Source: Desulfomonilaceae bacterium (GTDB taxonomy: Bacteria; Desulfobacterota; Desulfomonilia; Desulfomonilales; Desulfomonilaceae). Taken from it: 64,000 bases of DNA. How positions within the stretch are numbered: the stretch's first letter is position 1; each line of letters begins with the position of its first letter. The position numbers were made by a program, and so were the translations under genes. Location of the stretch: assembly GCA_041662605.1 (NCBI GenBank), contig JBAZSD010000002.1, positions 62,001 through 126,000 on the forward strand. Direction: 5' to 3'. This document shows positions 18,312-28,212 of this stretch, piece after piece. The notes under the pieces are model-generated. The model ran no database searches. It worked only from the letters and a program-made list of their open reading frames with translations, and was not told where the DNA came from.

Positions 18312-18968
18312 ATGGACTTACTCGAAACAATACGGCGAAGACGCAGCGCAAGAGGTTTTCTCAATATTCAGGTAGACAGCGCTATCCTGGAAGACGTCTT
18401 GAGGGACGCGTGCAACTCTCCGTCAGCCATCAACATACAACCATGGGAAGTTACCGTGGTTACAGGAAATGAAATTAAACGACTCTCGAAGAGATTGTTG
18501 AAGCGCTTGGCAGAACGAAAGGTTACTTGCGGACCCGGATCTTCAAAAGAAATTCCCGCGAGATTTATTGACAGGGCCAAGGAAACGGCAGAGGGAATGA
18601 CTCCTCTGGTAGAAGAAATGCGGATGGATTTTAAAACATTCGTCAATGAAGGTAGCCTGCAGTTTTACGGCGCGCCTGCGGTAGTCTTCATATATCTCGA
18701 TGAAAGTTTTCCTCCTGACCGCATGGTTGATATAGGAATTTTTATAGGGTACTTCGTTTTGGCTTCGGCGGGACATGGCCTTTCGACATGCCCGATCGGA
18801 CTGGTTACCTGGTATGAAGACGAGATTAAAGACGTTTTGAATATTCCCGAAACCAAGAAACTGGTAATCTCGCTGGCCGTGGGATATCGGGATGATAAAT
18901 CTCCGATAAACGCTTTCAGATCAGATAGGGTCGATACAAAAGAATTCGTCAGGTGGTTCAATCCTTAG
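18312..18968 (+). CDS. Nitroreductase-family FMN oxidoreductase
   Basis: A 218-residue protein of the nitroreductase fold. It begins MDLLETIRRRRSARGF, the usual FMN-phosphate-binding N-terminal pattern, with NSPSAINIQPWEVTVV and GLSTCPIGLVTWYEDE later on. Family members use FMN and NAD(P)H to reduce nitro compounds, quinones or enones; the natural substrate here is unknown. ATG 18312 is preferred over GTG 18297 because GGAGG lies nine bases before it. The 3' end overlaps the convergent ABC gene by four bases. Confidence 0.85.
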   Translation: MDLLETIRRRRSARGFLNIQVDSAILEDVLRDACNSPSAINIQPWEVTVVTGNEIKRLSKRLLKRLAERKVTCGPGSSKEIPARFIDRAKETAEGMTPLVEEMRMDFKTFVNEGSLQFYGAPAVVFIYLDESFPPDRMVDIGIFIGYFVLASAGHGLSTCPIGLVTWYEDEIKDVLNIPETKKLVISLAVGYRDDKSPINAFRSDRVDTKEFVRWFNP

Positions 18969-19678
18969 AACTCGTCCTTGATCGAATCCGCCAGAATCCC
19001 CTTATCAAGGAACAGAATTTTTTGGGCCTTTTTTGCGGCTCGCGGATCATGAGTCACCATTATTATCGTTTTCTCGAATTGACGGTTAAGTTCCGCCAAT
19101 AGATCCAGGACATCACCTGCTGATTTTTTGTCCAAATCGCCCGTAGGTTCGTCCGCCACCAACAATACGGGATCCGTCACAATCGCTCTAGCTATGGCTA
19201 CTCTCTGCTGCTGCCCGCCAGATAACTCGGATGGGAAATGATCCATCCGGTCATTAAGCCCAACCGCCTCAAGCGCTGTGACTGCATGATCCCGTCTTTC
19301 GCGTTTTGAAAGAGAAGTCAGAAGTAGTGGAAGTTCAACATTTTCCAATGCGTTGAGAACTGGAATCAAGTTGTAGAACTGGAAAATGAAACCAACATTC
19401 AAAGCCCTCCATTTGCTTAGTTCTGATTCGCTCAAGACAGCTATGTTTACCCCATTGACGATTAATCGACCTCTGTCGGGTCTATCTATCCCCGCGATAA
19501 GATTTAGAAGTGTTGTTTTCCCCGAACCGGATGGTCCCATAAGGCCCAGAAATTCGCCCTGGCCAACAGAAAGACTGATGTCGGTCAAAACAGGAATGGT
19601 CTGTCCGCCACGTTTATAGGTTTTAGTAAGTTCTTCGATTGTTACCAAATCGGGTTGAGCCACAGCGAATCGCCTCAC
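18965..19678 (-). CDS. ABC transporter ATP-binding protein (MacB/LolD class)
   Basis: A 237-residue ATPase with Walker A GPSGSGKTTL, signature [15 protein letters not shown], Walker B VLLVADEPTGDLD and the H-loop MVTHDPRAAKKA. The MacB/LolD/FtsE class works with FtsX-type permeases to drive export or lipoprotein release. The GTG start overlaps the stop of the membrane fusion protein gene (GTGA), so the pair is translationally coupled. No permease directly follows; the FtsX-type permease at 22196-24721 is a plausible partner, though it has its own ATPase gene. Confidence 0.88.
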   Translation of the reverse strand: MRRFAVAQPDLVTIEELTKTYKRGGQTIPVLTDISLSVGQGEFLGLMGPSGSGKTTLLNLIAGIDRPDRGRLIVNGVNIAVLSESELSKWRALNVGFIFQFYNLIPVLNALENVELPLLLTSLSKRERRDHAVTALEAVGLNDRMDHFPSELSGGQQQRVAIARAIVTDPVLLVADEPTGDLDKKSAGDVLDLLAELNRQFEKTIIMVTHDPRAAKKAQKILFLDKGILADSIKDEF

Positions 19679-20898
19679 TCTTTGATCTTTACTCTCAAAC
19701 CGTCTTTAAGCTGGGAATCTGGGTTCAGTACGACCGCATCACCCTTTTTAAGTCCAGAAAGTATTTCCGTTATATCCCCCCAGGAGCGCCCTTCCCTGAC
19801 CTCGGTGGCATGAACCCTGCCATCCCGGATTACGAAAACTGTTCTGGCTCCGTCTTTGCCTGATATAGAATTTGTGGGAACACCCAGGAAAAGCTTATCT
19901 TCATCATTTTTCAGTGGTCGAGATAAAAAAGCGACCTTTGCGCTCATTTCAGGAAGTACTTTTGAGTCTATTTTATCAAACTTGACCTTGGCCAAAACCG
20001 TGGCTTTGGATCGGTCAGCGGTCGGGACGATCATATACACGGTCCCTTCAAATCTGTCATTTGGAAACGCGTCAAGGCGAATTTCCGCTGGACCCCCTGC
20101 TTTGACTTTTTCAAGGCTGGATTCCGACACATCAACTTCAACCATAAGTGAACCCATGTCAGCCATCGACACCACGGAGGCTTTCGCGTTCAGGGACGCG
20201 CCCATCGGCGCTACTACTTCTCCCTCTTCAGCGCTTTTGGTCAATATCACGCCGTCAAAAGGCGCTCGTATATAGGACTGCTCCAGGTTCACTTCCGCCA
20301 CTTTCACGGAAGCTCCAGTTTTATCAACTCTAAATCTTGCGGATCTGTGAGCGGCTTGAGCTTTTTTATATCTGGCTTCAGCGGAATCAAAAGCCTGCTC
20401 TGAAACTGCGCCGGAATCTTTGAGCGACTTCTGTCGGTTAAAATTGAGAGTGGCGTCCTCCAATTCCGCTTCGGCATTATTTAGGTCGGCCGTAGCAACT
20501 TTAAGGCCTGCTTGGGCTTCTTCCAGGGCGGCTTTCAAATCGTCGTTTTCCAACTGTGCGATCACGTCGCCCTGTTTAACAAATTTACCCTCTTCGACGT
20601 ACAGATGTTCAAGTCTGCCAGTTGCCTTTGAGGAAACTGCGGCCTTTCTTTGGGCCACCACATAGCCGCTGGCGTTAAGAATCGTCAGGGCCCTTGATGG
20701 GAATGCGCCGGTCACTTTGGTCACATGAATTTCTTTTGGTGGCCTCAGCCAGTTGGTCCACAGCAAATAGCCGCCTATAGCAGCCAATCCTGACAGCAAC
20801 AACAAAAACAACACGATTTTGATCAAGGGAATTCCTGCGCCAGGCGTATCCTTTGATTCCAGGCTGATTTTAAGTTTGTTAAGTCGGTCAGAGGACAT
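19675..20898 (-). CDS. Membrane fusion protein (MacA/HlyD-type periplasmic adaptor)
   Basis: A 407-residue adaptor with one N-terminal membrane helix (about residues 26-48), a biotinyl-lipoyl-like segment (VSSKATGRLEHLYVEEGKFVKQG), an alpha-hairpin of about 70 residues, a second lipoyl half (ESYIRAPFDGVI-like) and beta-barrel domains. Such proteins bridge an inner-membrane MacB-like pump to an outer-membrane channel. It is the first gene of a two-gene operon with an ATPase. No TolC-like gene lies nearby. Confidence 0.85.
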   Translation of the reverse strand: MSSDRLNKLKISLESKDTPGAGIPLIKIVLFLLLLSGLAAIGGYLLWTNWLRPPKEIHVTKVTGAFPSRALTILNASGYVVAQRKAAVSSKATGRLEHLYVEEGKFVKQGDVIAQLENDDLKAALEEAQAGLKVATADLNNAEAELEDATLNFNRQKSLKDSGAVSEQAFDSAEARYKKAQAAHRSARFRVDKTGASVKVAEVNLEQSYIRAPFDGVILTKSAEEGEVVAPMGASLNAKASVVSMADMGSLMVEVDVSESSLEKVKAGGPAEIRLDAFPNDRFEGTVYMIVPTADRSKATVLAKVKFDKIDSKVLPEMSAKVAFLSRPLKNDEDKLFLGVPTNSISGKDGARTVFVIRDGRVHATEVREGRSWGDITEILSGLKKGDAVVLNPDSQLKDGLRVKIKE

Positions 20899-21083
20899 GT
20901 TGAGTTTGATCTCCGCTGATAAACAGGCTCTGCATTTTTAATATAGCGTCATTTTTGTGAGGTCGCTCGTTGAAGGATCTCAATGCAGATGCTAATATCA
21001 ATTCAACTGTGTTGATTTCCAACAATCGTTTCCAAGATAAAAGCCTTTAATAACATTCCTGTTCAGAGGAACACCGTAATCTG

Positions 21084-21827
21084 ATGTGGTCTAAAATCCA
21101 GTACTTGCCTCGTATTCTAATAACCGCTGTAGGCTTGGTGATTTTCACAAGTCTTCTAATGCCTCCAATAGTCTTCTCAAGCCTGTTAACCTCATCAGGC
21201 GGCCCGGCTTTTCGAATGATGGGATGGTGGGCCAAGATAATCGCTTTTTTCATGGGCTTAAAGTTTTCAGTCTTCGGGGCCGAAAATGTCATGCCGGGGC
21301 AATCGTATATTGTCACTCCCAACCATCAGGGAAACACAGACATCTTAGCCCTTGTGATAAAACTTCCTCTTCGCTTTCGTTGGGTCATAAAGAAGGAACT
21401 CCTACGGATTCCAATATTTGGATCGGCCCTGGCAGGAACTGGAGCAATAGCGATAGACCGGTCCAACAAAGAAGCATCTGTACAGAGTCTGAAACGCGCC
21501 GAAGAGAAGCTGTCAAATGGCTGGTCTTTGTTAATCTATCCTGAAGGCACCAGAACATCGAATGGAGAACTCCTCCCGTTCAAGAAAGGACCATTCATGA
21601 TGGCGATTCAAACCGGCCTTCCAATCTTGCCTGTCACATCGAACGGCGCCTTTAAGATTCTTCCGAAAAAAACAATGGCATTGCGTCCCGGCCACATAAC
21701 TCTTACGATAGGAAAGCCGATAGAAACCAAAGGTCTGACCGAGGATGATGTGCCCCAACTCATGGAACAAACCAGAAAAGCAATCGCTTCAAATCTAAGA
21801 ACTGACTATGATCCATTTAAAGATTGA
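21084..21827 (+). CDS. plsC: 1-acyl-sn-glycerol-3-phosphate acyltransferase family protein
   Basis: A 247-residue PlsC-type acyltransferase. The catalytic HX4D motif is NHQGNTD (His81, Asp86) and the phosphate-binding motif is YPEGTRTSNGE, with PVTSNGAF as the fourth block. It has one or two N-terminal membrane helices. PlsC makes phosphatidic acid from lysophosphatidic acid and acyl-ACP/CoA at the inner membrane. It stands alone between two export modules, so it may be the housekeeping PlsC or a paralogue; sequence alone does not decide. Confidence 0.85.
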   Translation: MWSKIQYLPRILITAVGLVIFTSLLMPPIVFSSLLTSSGGPAFRMMGWWAKIIAFFMGLKFSVFGAENVMPGQSYIVTPNHQGNTDILALVIKLPLRFRWVIKKELLRIPIFGSALAGTGAIAIDRSNKEASVQSLKRAEEKLSNGWSLLIYPEGTRTSNGELLPFKKGPFMMAIQTGLPILPVTSNGAFKILPKKTMALRPGHITLTIGKPIETKGLTEDDVPQLMEQTRKAIASNLRTDYDPFKD

Positions 21828-21896
21828 TGATCAAAATGGTTAGGCACGCAAACGTTAAAGTTGGCGCGTGCGATTCTGGAATTTTAACCCAATGGC

Positions 21897-22115
21897 TCAG
21901 TCTTCCAACTCCAACTCTTCGAGCGGTTCCCTTCCGTATTTGCGAACAAAACTTTCCTGAGCGGTCTTGTACGCTTGTTCCTGGTCTCCAGAGTCAGTGA
22001 TCACGGCTAACGCGCTGTCGAGACTCTGTTTGGCCTTAACCAACCGTAGAGCGTCTCCATCGCGAGCCGTCTGGTCAACCCATTCCAACGCCTTTAAAAT
22101 TTCTGATTTATTCAT
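21897..22115 (-). CDS. Small acidic hypothetical protein
   Basis: A 72-residue, Glu/Asp-rich, helical protein ending PLEELELED, with no cysteine, signal peptide or membrane helix. GAGGAT lies seven bases before the ATG, supporting real translation. It was not recognised. It is the gene immediately downstream of the permease at 22196-24721 would be read toward on the same strand in reverse order, with 80 bases between its start and the permease stop. Confidence 0.5.
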   Translation of the reverse strand: MNKSEILKALEWVDQTARDGDALRLVKAKQSLDSALAVITDSGDQEQAYKTAQESFVRKYGREPLEELELED

Positions 22116-22195
22116 GTTAATATCCTCAATTGTTAATAAGTCCTTTTTTTAAATCCTTGCGTAATGCCAAAGGCCTGACGCCCAATTCGGCGCAT

Positions 22196-24721
22196 CTATT
22201 CTTCCTTGATTGCCGCAGCCGATGGAGCCCGAACAAGTCTCCAGGTCGGATAAAGAGAAGATAGAAAACAGGCAGCCATTGTCAGAGCTAACGCTTCTAA
22301 AAATATCCACTGGTTCACACTTATATCAATAGACCATCCAAAAGACCTGAAGTTTATAGCGTACACTATTATATAAGTGAGTGACAAACCACAAACAGAC
22401 GCTATGAGGAACGAGGCTAGCCCCATGATCAGCCCCTGGTAGACGTTCATCCTTCCGATCTCCCAAGGCGTAAGTCCAAGATACCCAAGGACCCGAATTT
22501 CTCGTGATCTTTCAAGCAGTATAGCCATCATGGCTGTAGCGACTCCCAGTAGCGCCACCAACAAAGAAACCCCCTTCAGCGTGCTTGTAGGCGCGAATGT
22601 TTTGTCAAAGATTGAAAGTACTCGTTCCCTCATTTCATGGTTAGAGACAATGGTCCTATCCAATCCCTTGAATTTTGACGCTATAGACTTTTTCACTTCT
22701 CCGAAGGAAACGCCCGGTTTTAAAAACAGCGCAATGGATTGTGTTCTATCATCTTTCCATATTTTCTTATATTCCTCTCGATCAATCTGCACTGTGCCTT
22801 GATCAGAAGAATAGTCTCTCGTTATCGCCACGATCTTGAACTTTTGCGGCCCATTCGGAGAATCAAGGCTTACAAAATCACCAAGTCCAAGGTGGAATTT
22901 GAAGGCCAGAGGCTCTGATATGAAAACCCCGCCGTTACGTAATTTCTCCCAGGCATTGTTCTTATCGCCTTTCATGAAATGGAACCTGGCTCTGCGTTCA
23001 AGTATCCGGGATTCCATGACTCTTAGTTTGACTGGTTTGCCGTCCAAAAAGACATTGATGGTTGAATATCTTTCCAGCGCGTCGACCCTAGGGTCCTGTT
23101 CCATTTCTTTCATTAAAGATTCCGGGAGAGGATGATCCCATTTGGTGGTTTCAGGCGATATGTACAAATCCCCTTTTAACGCTTCTTCCAGCCAGGCGGC
23201 TACAGAAGTTCTGAAACTGTATATCATGGTATCTACGCCAATGGTCATTGACAGGGCCACGGCCAGAGCAGCCACCGCTATGGATGTCCGGCTCAGGGAC
23301 GCCCCAATATTTCTGGCCGCCAGGAAACCTTCGAGTCTTTTAGAAGATTTCTTCAATATTAAGCCAAGGTAATACGTAAATGGACTCAGCAGACCGGGGG
23401 TAAGAAGCGCAAATGCCGTAGTCAGACCGAAAGCTGACACAAAACCCCAAAAAATTGAACGCTTCGAAGCCCATGCCGCTGATACGGCGAAAATGAGACA
23501 GCATACGCCGGCTAGAGACAGGTATTTCTTTAATTTGTTGACCTTGTCTTCGATACTCTGTCTTTTCAGTCCCAGGACAGGAGGCGTGGTCGCCACTTCA
23601 AGCGCAGGCATCGTGACACCGACAAGTGTGGCCAGGAACCCTACGGAAAGGCCACTTATAATTATGCTCCTCGTAAGTTCCACATGGAGAGCGTTGACCT
23701 GAAAATATAGTTGACTGATCGTTGAGGATACTTTCCCTATACTGTATGACGCTACTGAAAAACCTAAAATTATTCCTATCAAACTTCCCAAAACGCCCAG
23801 GATTGTTGATTCAATCATGAATGCGATAACAAGTTTCCCGCGATCGGACCCCAAGGTTAATAGTAGGGACATGTCCTGGCGCCTCGACAGGACGGAGAAC
23901 ATTGAAAAGTTGTATATCAGGAATACTCCTACAAAAAGCGCTATGAGGCTCATGGCCGCCAGGTTGAGTTGAAAGGAATAAAGCATCGCTGTCAGAGTGG
24001 ATTTTCTTGAATTCGCGTCAGTCACTTCGAGTCCAGGAGGCAAGGCTTTGATCGCCGAAGATACCGGCCCATCGACTATGAGGTCTATTCTGTCCAGTCG
24101 ACCAATGCGGCTAAAAACGTTTTGAGCCGAAGCTATATCCATTACAGCAAGATTTTCCTCCAATCCCCCATTAGCGTTTCCAGGCAGGGGACCTAAAATC
24201 CGGATTCTCTTTTCCAAACCCGCTTCGAGCGCAGTCAACCAGTCTCCAGTTTTCAGGTTATGCTTTTTGAGAAGGTCCGCGGAAACAAATGCAGACGGCT
24301 CGTCAGTATCAAAGAACTGTGACATTCCTTTCTGATCATCGAATTGTGGAACCCAGTTGCGAAACGGAGCCTCCAGGAATGGATCCACTCCCAGGAAATG
24401 GACCGGTTCCGAACCTGTTTCGAGCGTATCCGCCATTACGTCTACCAGTGGAGTGGCGGCTACAATTTTGGGATTTTCCCAAAATTGTTTAAAGTAATTC
24501 TCATCTATTCTTCCATATGTGGAAATGATCGAATTGGTCGCTCTCCCCGCTAGGAAGTCAACCGAGGATTCGAAGGAGGCAAGAGCTGAGTTGTTGATCA
24601 ACTCCACAGCCACTATGATCCCGACACCCAATGAAATTCCCAACAGGCAGAGCATAGCCAGGAGCGTATGTCTTCGATAATATTTGAAGTTGAATCTGAG
24701 CAGTGTTATCAAATTCATCAC
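22196..24721 (-). CDS. FtsX-family ABC transporter permease (two-module)
   Basis: An 841-residue permease with about ten membrane helices in two FtsX-like blocks (about residues 260-450 and 720-835), separated by MacB_PCD-like periplasmic domains. It starts NLITLLRFNFKYYRRHTLLAMLCLLGISLGVG and ends PTWRLVRAPSAAAIKEE, both typical of the DevC/LolC/YbbP-like group. It probably exports a lipid, lipoprotein or peptide using the ATPase encoded just upstream (24771-25454). Confidence 0.85.
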   Translation of the reverse strand: MMNLITLLRFNFKYYRRHTLLAMLCLLGISLGVGIIVAVELINNSALASFESSVDFLAGRATNSIISTYGRIDENYFKQFWENPKIVAATPLVDVMADTLETGSEPVHFLGVDPFLEAPFRNWVPQFDDQKGMSQFFDTDEPSAFVSADLLKKHNLKTGDWLTALEAGLEKRIRILGPLPGNANGGLEENLAVMDIASAQNVFSRIGRLDRIDLIVDGPVSSAIKALPPGLEVTDANSRKSTLTAMLYSFQLNLAAMSLIALFVGVFLIYNFSMFSVLSRRQDMSLLLTLGSDRGKLVIAFMIESTILGVLGSLIGIILGFSVASYSIGKVSSTISQLYFQVNALHVELTRSIIISGLSVGFLATLVGVTMPALEVATTPPVLGLKRQSIEDKVNKLKKYLSLAGVCCLIFAVSAAWASKRSIFWGFVSAFGLTTAFALLTPGLLSPFTYYLGLILKKSSKRLEGFLAARNIGASLSRTSIAVAALAVALSMTIGVDTMIYSFRTSVAAWLEEALKGDLYISPETTKWDHPLPESLMKEMEQDPRVDALERYSTINVFLDGKPVKLRVMESRILERRARFHFMKGDKNNAWEKLRNGGVFISEPLAFKFHLGLGDFVSLDSPNGPQKFKIVAITRDYSSDQGTVQIDREEYKKIWKDDRTQSIALFLKPGVSFGEVKKSIASKFKGLDRTIVSNHEMRERVLSIFDKTFAPTSTLKGVSLLVALLGVATAMMAILLERSREIRVLGYLGLTPWEIGRMNVYQGLIMGLASFLIASVCGLSLTYIIVYAINFRSFGWSIDISVNQWIFLEALALTMAACFLSSLYPTWRLVRAPSAAAIKEE

Positions 24722-24770
24722 GTGGCATCATAGGATAAATGAATCAACAAATTCGTATCAATTCGATCTC

Positions 24771-25454
24771 TTAAGTCGCACAATTATTTTCTATCAGTAT
24801 TCCGGACTTGAGTTTGTAATGTCTTGGGGCAATCCACAATGCGTCGGGACTGTGCGTGACCATGATCAAGGCAGCGTTGGATTCCAGGCAAATCCTGTCT
24901 ATAAGTTGCAGAATGCTGTTTCCCGTTTCCTGATCGAGATTTCCAGTGGGCTCGTCTGCAAGAATCAGTCTTGGCTTCTTGACCAGAGCGCGGGCGATTG
25001 CGACCCTCTGTTGTTCGCCTCCTGACAAAACCTCCGGAAACTTCTTCCAAAAGCCGCCCAAGCCAACCTCAGCCAGGAGTTCATGCGCCCGCGTATGGTC
25101 ACTAATACCTAACAACTCCAAAGGCAGGGTGACATTTTCCCCCACCGTCAACGAAGGAAACAGGTTGAACGACTGAAATATGAATCCAACCTCCCTGCGT
25201 CTGTAAAGGGCCAGATCAACTTGAGATCTTTTTGTAAGTTCTTTGCCGTCAAAAAAGAATTGACCCTCTGTCGGAGTGTCTACACCTCCAACAATGTTAA
25301 GGAACGTGCTTTTCCCTGAACCGCTCTTTCCCAATAATATTACCCGCTCTCCCTGAAAAAGTTCAAAACTAACCCCGGCCAGAGGGAGAACCTCGCTTTT
25401 GGAACCGCTCAAATAACTTTTCGTCACATTTAACAGTCTGACCAGAGGGCGCAT
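24771..25454 (-). CDS. ABC transporter ATP-binding protein (LolD/MacB class)
   Basis: A 227-residue ATPase with Walker [12 protein letters not shown], signature [15 protein letters not shown], Walker [13 protein letters not shown] and the switch His in [10 protein letters not shown]. It directly precedes the FtsX-type permease on the same strand, 49 bases away, and the two should form one transporter. No adaptor gene is adjacent, but the MacA-like gene at 19675-20898 lies close by. Confidence 0.88.
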   Translation of the reverse strand: MRPLVRLLNVTKSYLSGSKSEVLPLAGVSFELFQGERVILLGKSGSGKSTFLNIVGGVDTPTEGQFFFDGKELTKRSQVDLALYRRREVGFIFQSFNLFPSLTVGENVTLPLELLGISDHTRAHELLAEVGLGGFWKKFPEVLSGGEQQRVAIARALVKKPRLILADEPTGNLDQETGNSILQLIDRICLESNAALIMVTHSPDALWIAPRHYKLKSGILIENNCAT

Positions 25455-25619
25455 ATACTCCCACTTAATTTGCCGCGTCGCGATCGAAATAAAAACAGCA
25501 AGTGTTTACTTGAACCTATGCCAATTCAATGATCGGGCTCATGCGGCATCATGAATGGATGACGCAAGACTTTCCCGTACGGTGAAACGACATAAAGAGG
25601 ATGTCTTGAAATTTGGAAT

Positions 25620-26432
25620 CTATCTGTTGTTTCTTCTCTGGCTTGAAGCAGCGGCGTTGTTAGAGTCACCATAAATTCTTTTAAGGCGTTTCTCAAAGTA
25701 CTCGCTTCTTTTCTTCCGAAACACCATATAATCCGACTCGTCAGGCAACTTGTTGTCGTTCACTCTAAGCCAGATATTAGTAACAGTTACCTGTTCCAGG
25801 ACAAATCCAAGCCGCATACAAATTAGCTCGCCCTCTGAAAGCTTTCCTATCGCGTTATCCAGGTCTCTCGCCGTCGGTTCACAGTATCTGTAAATGGCGT
25901 CACGAAAAGCCCGATCAGACATTAACTCGACAGGATGTTTCTTTTTGGGGTCGGCCAAATGCTTGGCGGCTACAATTACACGATAAAAATCCCTTTTCAT
26001 TAGAGGGATACCGTATGAAACAATTTTGTCCGCTGTCGGGCGCAACCCTAGAACTTTTTTCTTTTCCGCCGAAGAAAAGGCTATCGAGTAGGGAAAAGAA
26101 TCTATGTTCCTCTGAGCGTCCTGGAGTTTGTGCACCTGCTCTTCCAGGAAGAGCAGGCTACTTAGAGGACCGCGCTGCGCCTGCTTAATAAAGAAAATCA
26201 ACGATGGGCGCTGTTCTATGAGTTTTTGCGTAACCTGTTGATTAACTTCGGTTAGCTCATATTTTAAGAAGGCCTCAATTATGGCTTTATTATTATCCTT
26301 GACGATCTCTCCAGCTATTGTAGCGTCCGGGAGTTCAGCGCCATCTGCCTCATGAGGAACCCAAAAACCACAGACATTCATCGCAAAAACGGCAACTAGA
26401 ATAGAGCCCAAACGCATTGTCCGGATCATCAT
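25620..26432 (-). CDS. Secreted hypothetical protein
   Basis: A 270-residue protein with a Sec signal peptide (MMIRTMRLGSILVAVFAMNV...) and a helical, lysine/arginine-rich mature domain. No family was recognised. The start at ATG 26432 gives a normal signal peptide; upstream in-frame starts would overlap hypB and place polar residues before the signal. It begins five bases after the hypB stop, so it is co-transcribed with hypB, but nothing ties it to hydrogenase maturation. Confidence 0.6.
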   Translation of the reverse strand: MMIRTMRLGSILVAVFAMNVCGFWVPHEADGAELPDATIAGEIVKDNNKAIIEAFLKYELTEVNQQVTQKLIEQRPSLIFFIKQAQRGPLSSLLFLEEQVHKLQDAQRNIDSFPYSIAFSSAEKKKVLGLRPTADKIVSYGIPLMKRDFYRVIVAAKHLADPKKKHPVELMSDRAFRDAIYRYCEPTARDLDNAIGKLSEGELICMRLGFVLEQVTVTNIWLRVNDNKLPDESDYMVFRKKRSEYFEKRLKRIYGDSNNAAASSQRRNNR

Positions 26433-26437
26433 TTGGT

Positions 26438-27112
26438 CTACCCCCGATTGTTCTTTGATGCCTTGACCTGCTCTTCTATCCATTCCGATACTTCCCCGAA
26501 ACCTTCACCTGTCTTTGCAGAAACTGGAAACATCTTAATATTGGGATTCATTGCTATTACTGTCTTCTGGAATTCTTCCATATTAAAGTCAGTATATGGA
26601 ACTAGATCTACTTTGTTGATCAACAGAACTTGGGATTCAGTAAACATTAACGGGTATTTCAGTGGTTTGTCATGTCCTTCAGGGACTGACAGAATCATTA
26701 CCTTAAGATTCTCCCCGAGATTAAATTCCGCCGGACAAACAAGATTTCCTACATTTTCAATGATCACCAAATCTTTACCTTCTATACCAAGACCGGAACA
26801 CGCGGCTGTAATCATATTAGCGTCCAGGTGACAGGCGCCGTCGGTATTAATCTGGACAACATCGACGTTCTCCTGCTGGATCCTTCGAGAATCGACATCA
26901 GAAGCTATATCGCCCTCTATGACTCCCATTTTGAGCTTGCCTGAAAGACTTTCAATTAATCTGAGGATTGTGGATGTCTTTCCAGCCCCTGGCGCCGCCA
27001 TCAGGTTGATTACAAATGTTCTGTTAGTTTCAAATGATCTCTTGAGGTTAAGGGCAAGCGCTTCATTGACCTCCAAAATATCTCTGTTAACGTTTATTGT
27101 TTTTACGGCCAT
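26438..27112 (-). CDS. hypB: Hydrogenase nickel-incorporation GTPase HypB
   Basis: A 224-residue SIMIBI-class GTPase with P-loop APGAGKTS, VIEGDIASDVDSRRI, TDGACHLDANMI and the specificity motif INKVDLVPY. It inserts nickel into [NiFe]-hydrogenase with HypA. The N-terminal His-rich nickel-storage stretch found in some HypB proteins is absent, as is the N-terminal CXXCGC site of E. coli HypB. The ATG at 27112 overlaps the upstream stop (TGATG), with AGGAG six bases before it. No hypA or hydrogenase structural gene is in the window. Confidence 0.9.
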   Translation of the reverse strand: MAVKTINVNRDILEVNEALALNLKRSFETNRTFVINLMAAPGAGKTSTILRLIESLSGKLKMGVIEGDIASDVDSRRIQQENVDVVQINTDGACHLDANMITAACSGLGIEGKDLVIIENVGNLVCPAEFNLGENLKVMILSVPEGHDKPLKYPLMFTESQVLLINKVDLVPYTDFNMEEFQKTVIAMNPNIKMFPVSAKTGEGFGEVSEWIEEQVKASKNNRG

Positions 27113-27468
27113 CACCTTCTCCTTGCTTTTGATCGTTTACCTTTTTTGGCTATTTTCACGGCCCTGACAGTCTCTAATGTGTCTTTCTGATCGAGGTATT
27201 CCACGTACGCGCAGTCTGAGGGCATCCAGTTAATCTGTCTGATGAATTCCTCTGTAAGTTTGATACAGTCTGGCTCAATTTCATGGCGATTCTCGTAAAT
27301 TTTGCACATTCCGGTGACAGTGTCCAGATATACACACGGTTCGCTGGTATAAACGATTTGACCTCCGCCCAAATCTACTTTTTCATAGCAGCATTTTGCG
27401 CATTTTCGGCAAATCGATTCCCATTCCTCATCCGTCAATTTGTCTTTTTCAAACGTTGAATTCTTCAT
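27112..27468 (-). CDS. Cysteine-cluster protein of the YcgN/UPF0260 (YkgJ-like) type
   Basis: A 118-residue protein with the pattern CRKCAKCCYEK, then CVYLDTVTGMCKIYENRHEIEPDC, matching the cysteine-rich YcgN/UPF0260 and YkgJ groups thought to bind zinc or iron-sulfur centres. Their function is unknown. It is coupled to hypB by a TGATG overlap, which suggests a link to metal handling in hydrogenase maturation (inference). ATG 27468 is a likely start; a longer frame reaches 27537. Confidence 0.7.
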   Translation of the reverse strand: MKNSTFEKDKLTDEEWESICRKCAKCCYEKVDLGGGQIVYTSEPCVYLDTVTGMCKIYENRHEIEPDCIKLTEEFIRQINWMPSDCAYVEYLDQKDTLETVRAVKIAKKGKRSKARRR

Positions 27469-27692
27469 CTTAATGAATTGCCGGCTCTTTAATATCAGTC
27501 CCTTAAAACAGTAACACGTTCCGCCGTAAGTCCGCAAACTGAGCGCTTGAATTGTTTATTTGGCTTTTCATGTTTCTCGTATTTTATTCTTTGCCCCAGC
27601 TTTTTATATCCATCCGAACTGAAAAATCATAAACTGGGCGGACCGTTTTGTGATCTTATAGGTTAACTTTTTAATGAAGGGCGGGCAACAGA

Positions 27693-28136
27693 ATGCCTAA
27701 CAATACCAGAAAACGTGTCTTATTTCTTTGCACAGGCAACTCGTGTCGGAGTCAGATGGCCGAAGGTTGGGCTCGACAATTGCTCAGTGATGTAATTGAA
27801 CCTTTTTCAGCGGGTGTGGAAAAGCATGGTTTAGATCCTATAGCCGTAGAGGTCATGAATGAAGCCGGTGTTGATATATCCAGCCACAAATCCAAATTAA
27901 TTTCAGAGTTGGCGGGTCTTGACTTCGATTACGTGATTACTCTTTGCGACAACGCCAGGCAGACCTGCCCTTTTTTCCCTGGAACATCAAAAAACATCCA
28001 CATAGGGTTCGATGACCCCAGATCAGTAACCAGCGTATCAAATACATCCAGGGAAGAAAAACTCCAGACCTACAGACGGGTGCGGGATGAAATAAGGAAA
28101 ATGATTGATGACTTACCTAAGACACTCGGTCTGTGA
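27693..28136 (+). CDS. arsC: Arsenate reductase, thioredoxin-coupled (LMW phosphatase fold)
   Basis: A 147-residue protein with the P-loop CTGNSCRSQMAEG (Cys13, Cys18) and the resolving pair LCDNARQTCP (Cys85, Cys92). This is the arrangement of S. aureus/B. subtilis-type ArsC, which reduces arsenate to arsenite through a cysteine relay. It is monocistronic here, without arsB, acr3 or arsR neighbours. It lies beside phoB, which fits the need to deal with arsenate taken up by phosphate transporters, but this is inference. Confidence 0.85.
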   Translation: MPNNTRKRVLFLCTGNSCRSQMAEGWARQLLSDVIEPFSAGVEKHGLDPIAVEVMNEAGVDISSHKSKLISELAGLDFDYVITLCDNARQTCPFFPGTSKNIHIGFDDPRSVTSVSNTSREEKLQTYRRVRDEIRKMIDDLPKTLGL

Positions 28137-28212
28137 TATATGGCAAGCATGTAGGATTGGATGTCAGGATTCGCCAATAATTTGAAAAGTGGTAACCACT
28201 ACTGACGTGCTC

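Noticed and set aside
28188..28200. AGTGGTAACCACT palindrome between arsC and phoB
   Set aside because: It lies downstream of both convergent genes, has no T run, and is too short to be assigned as an operator or terminator.
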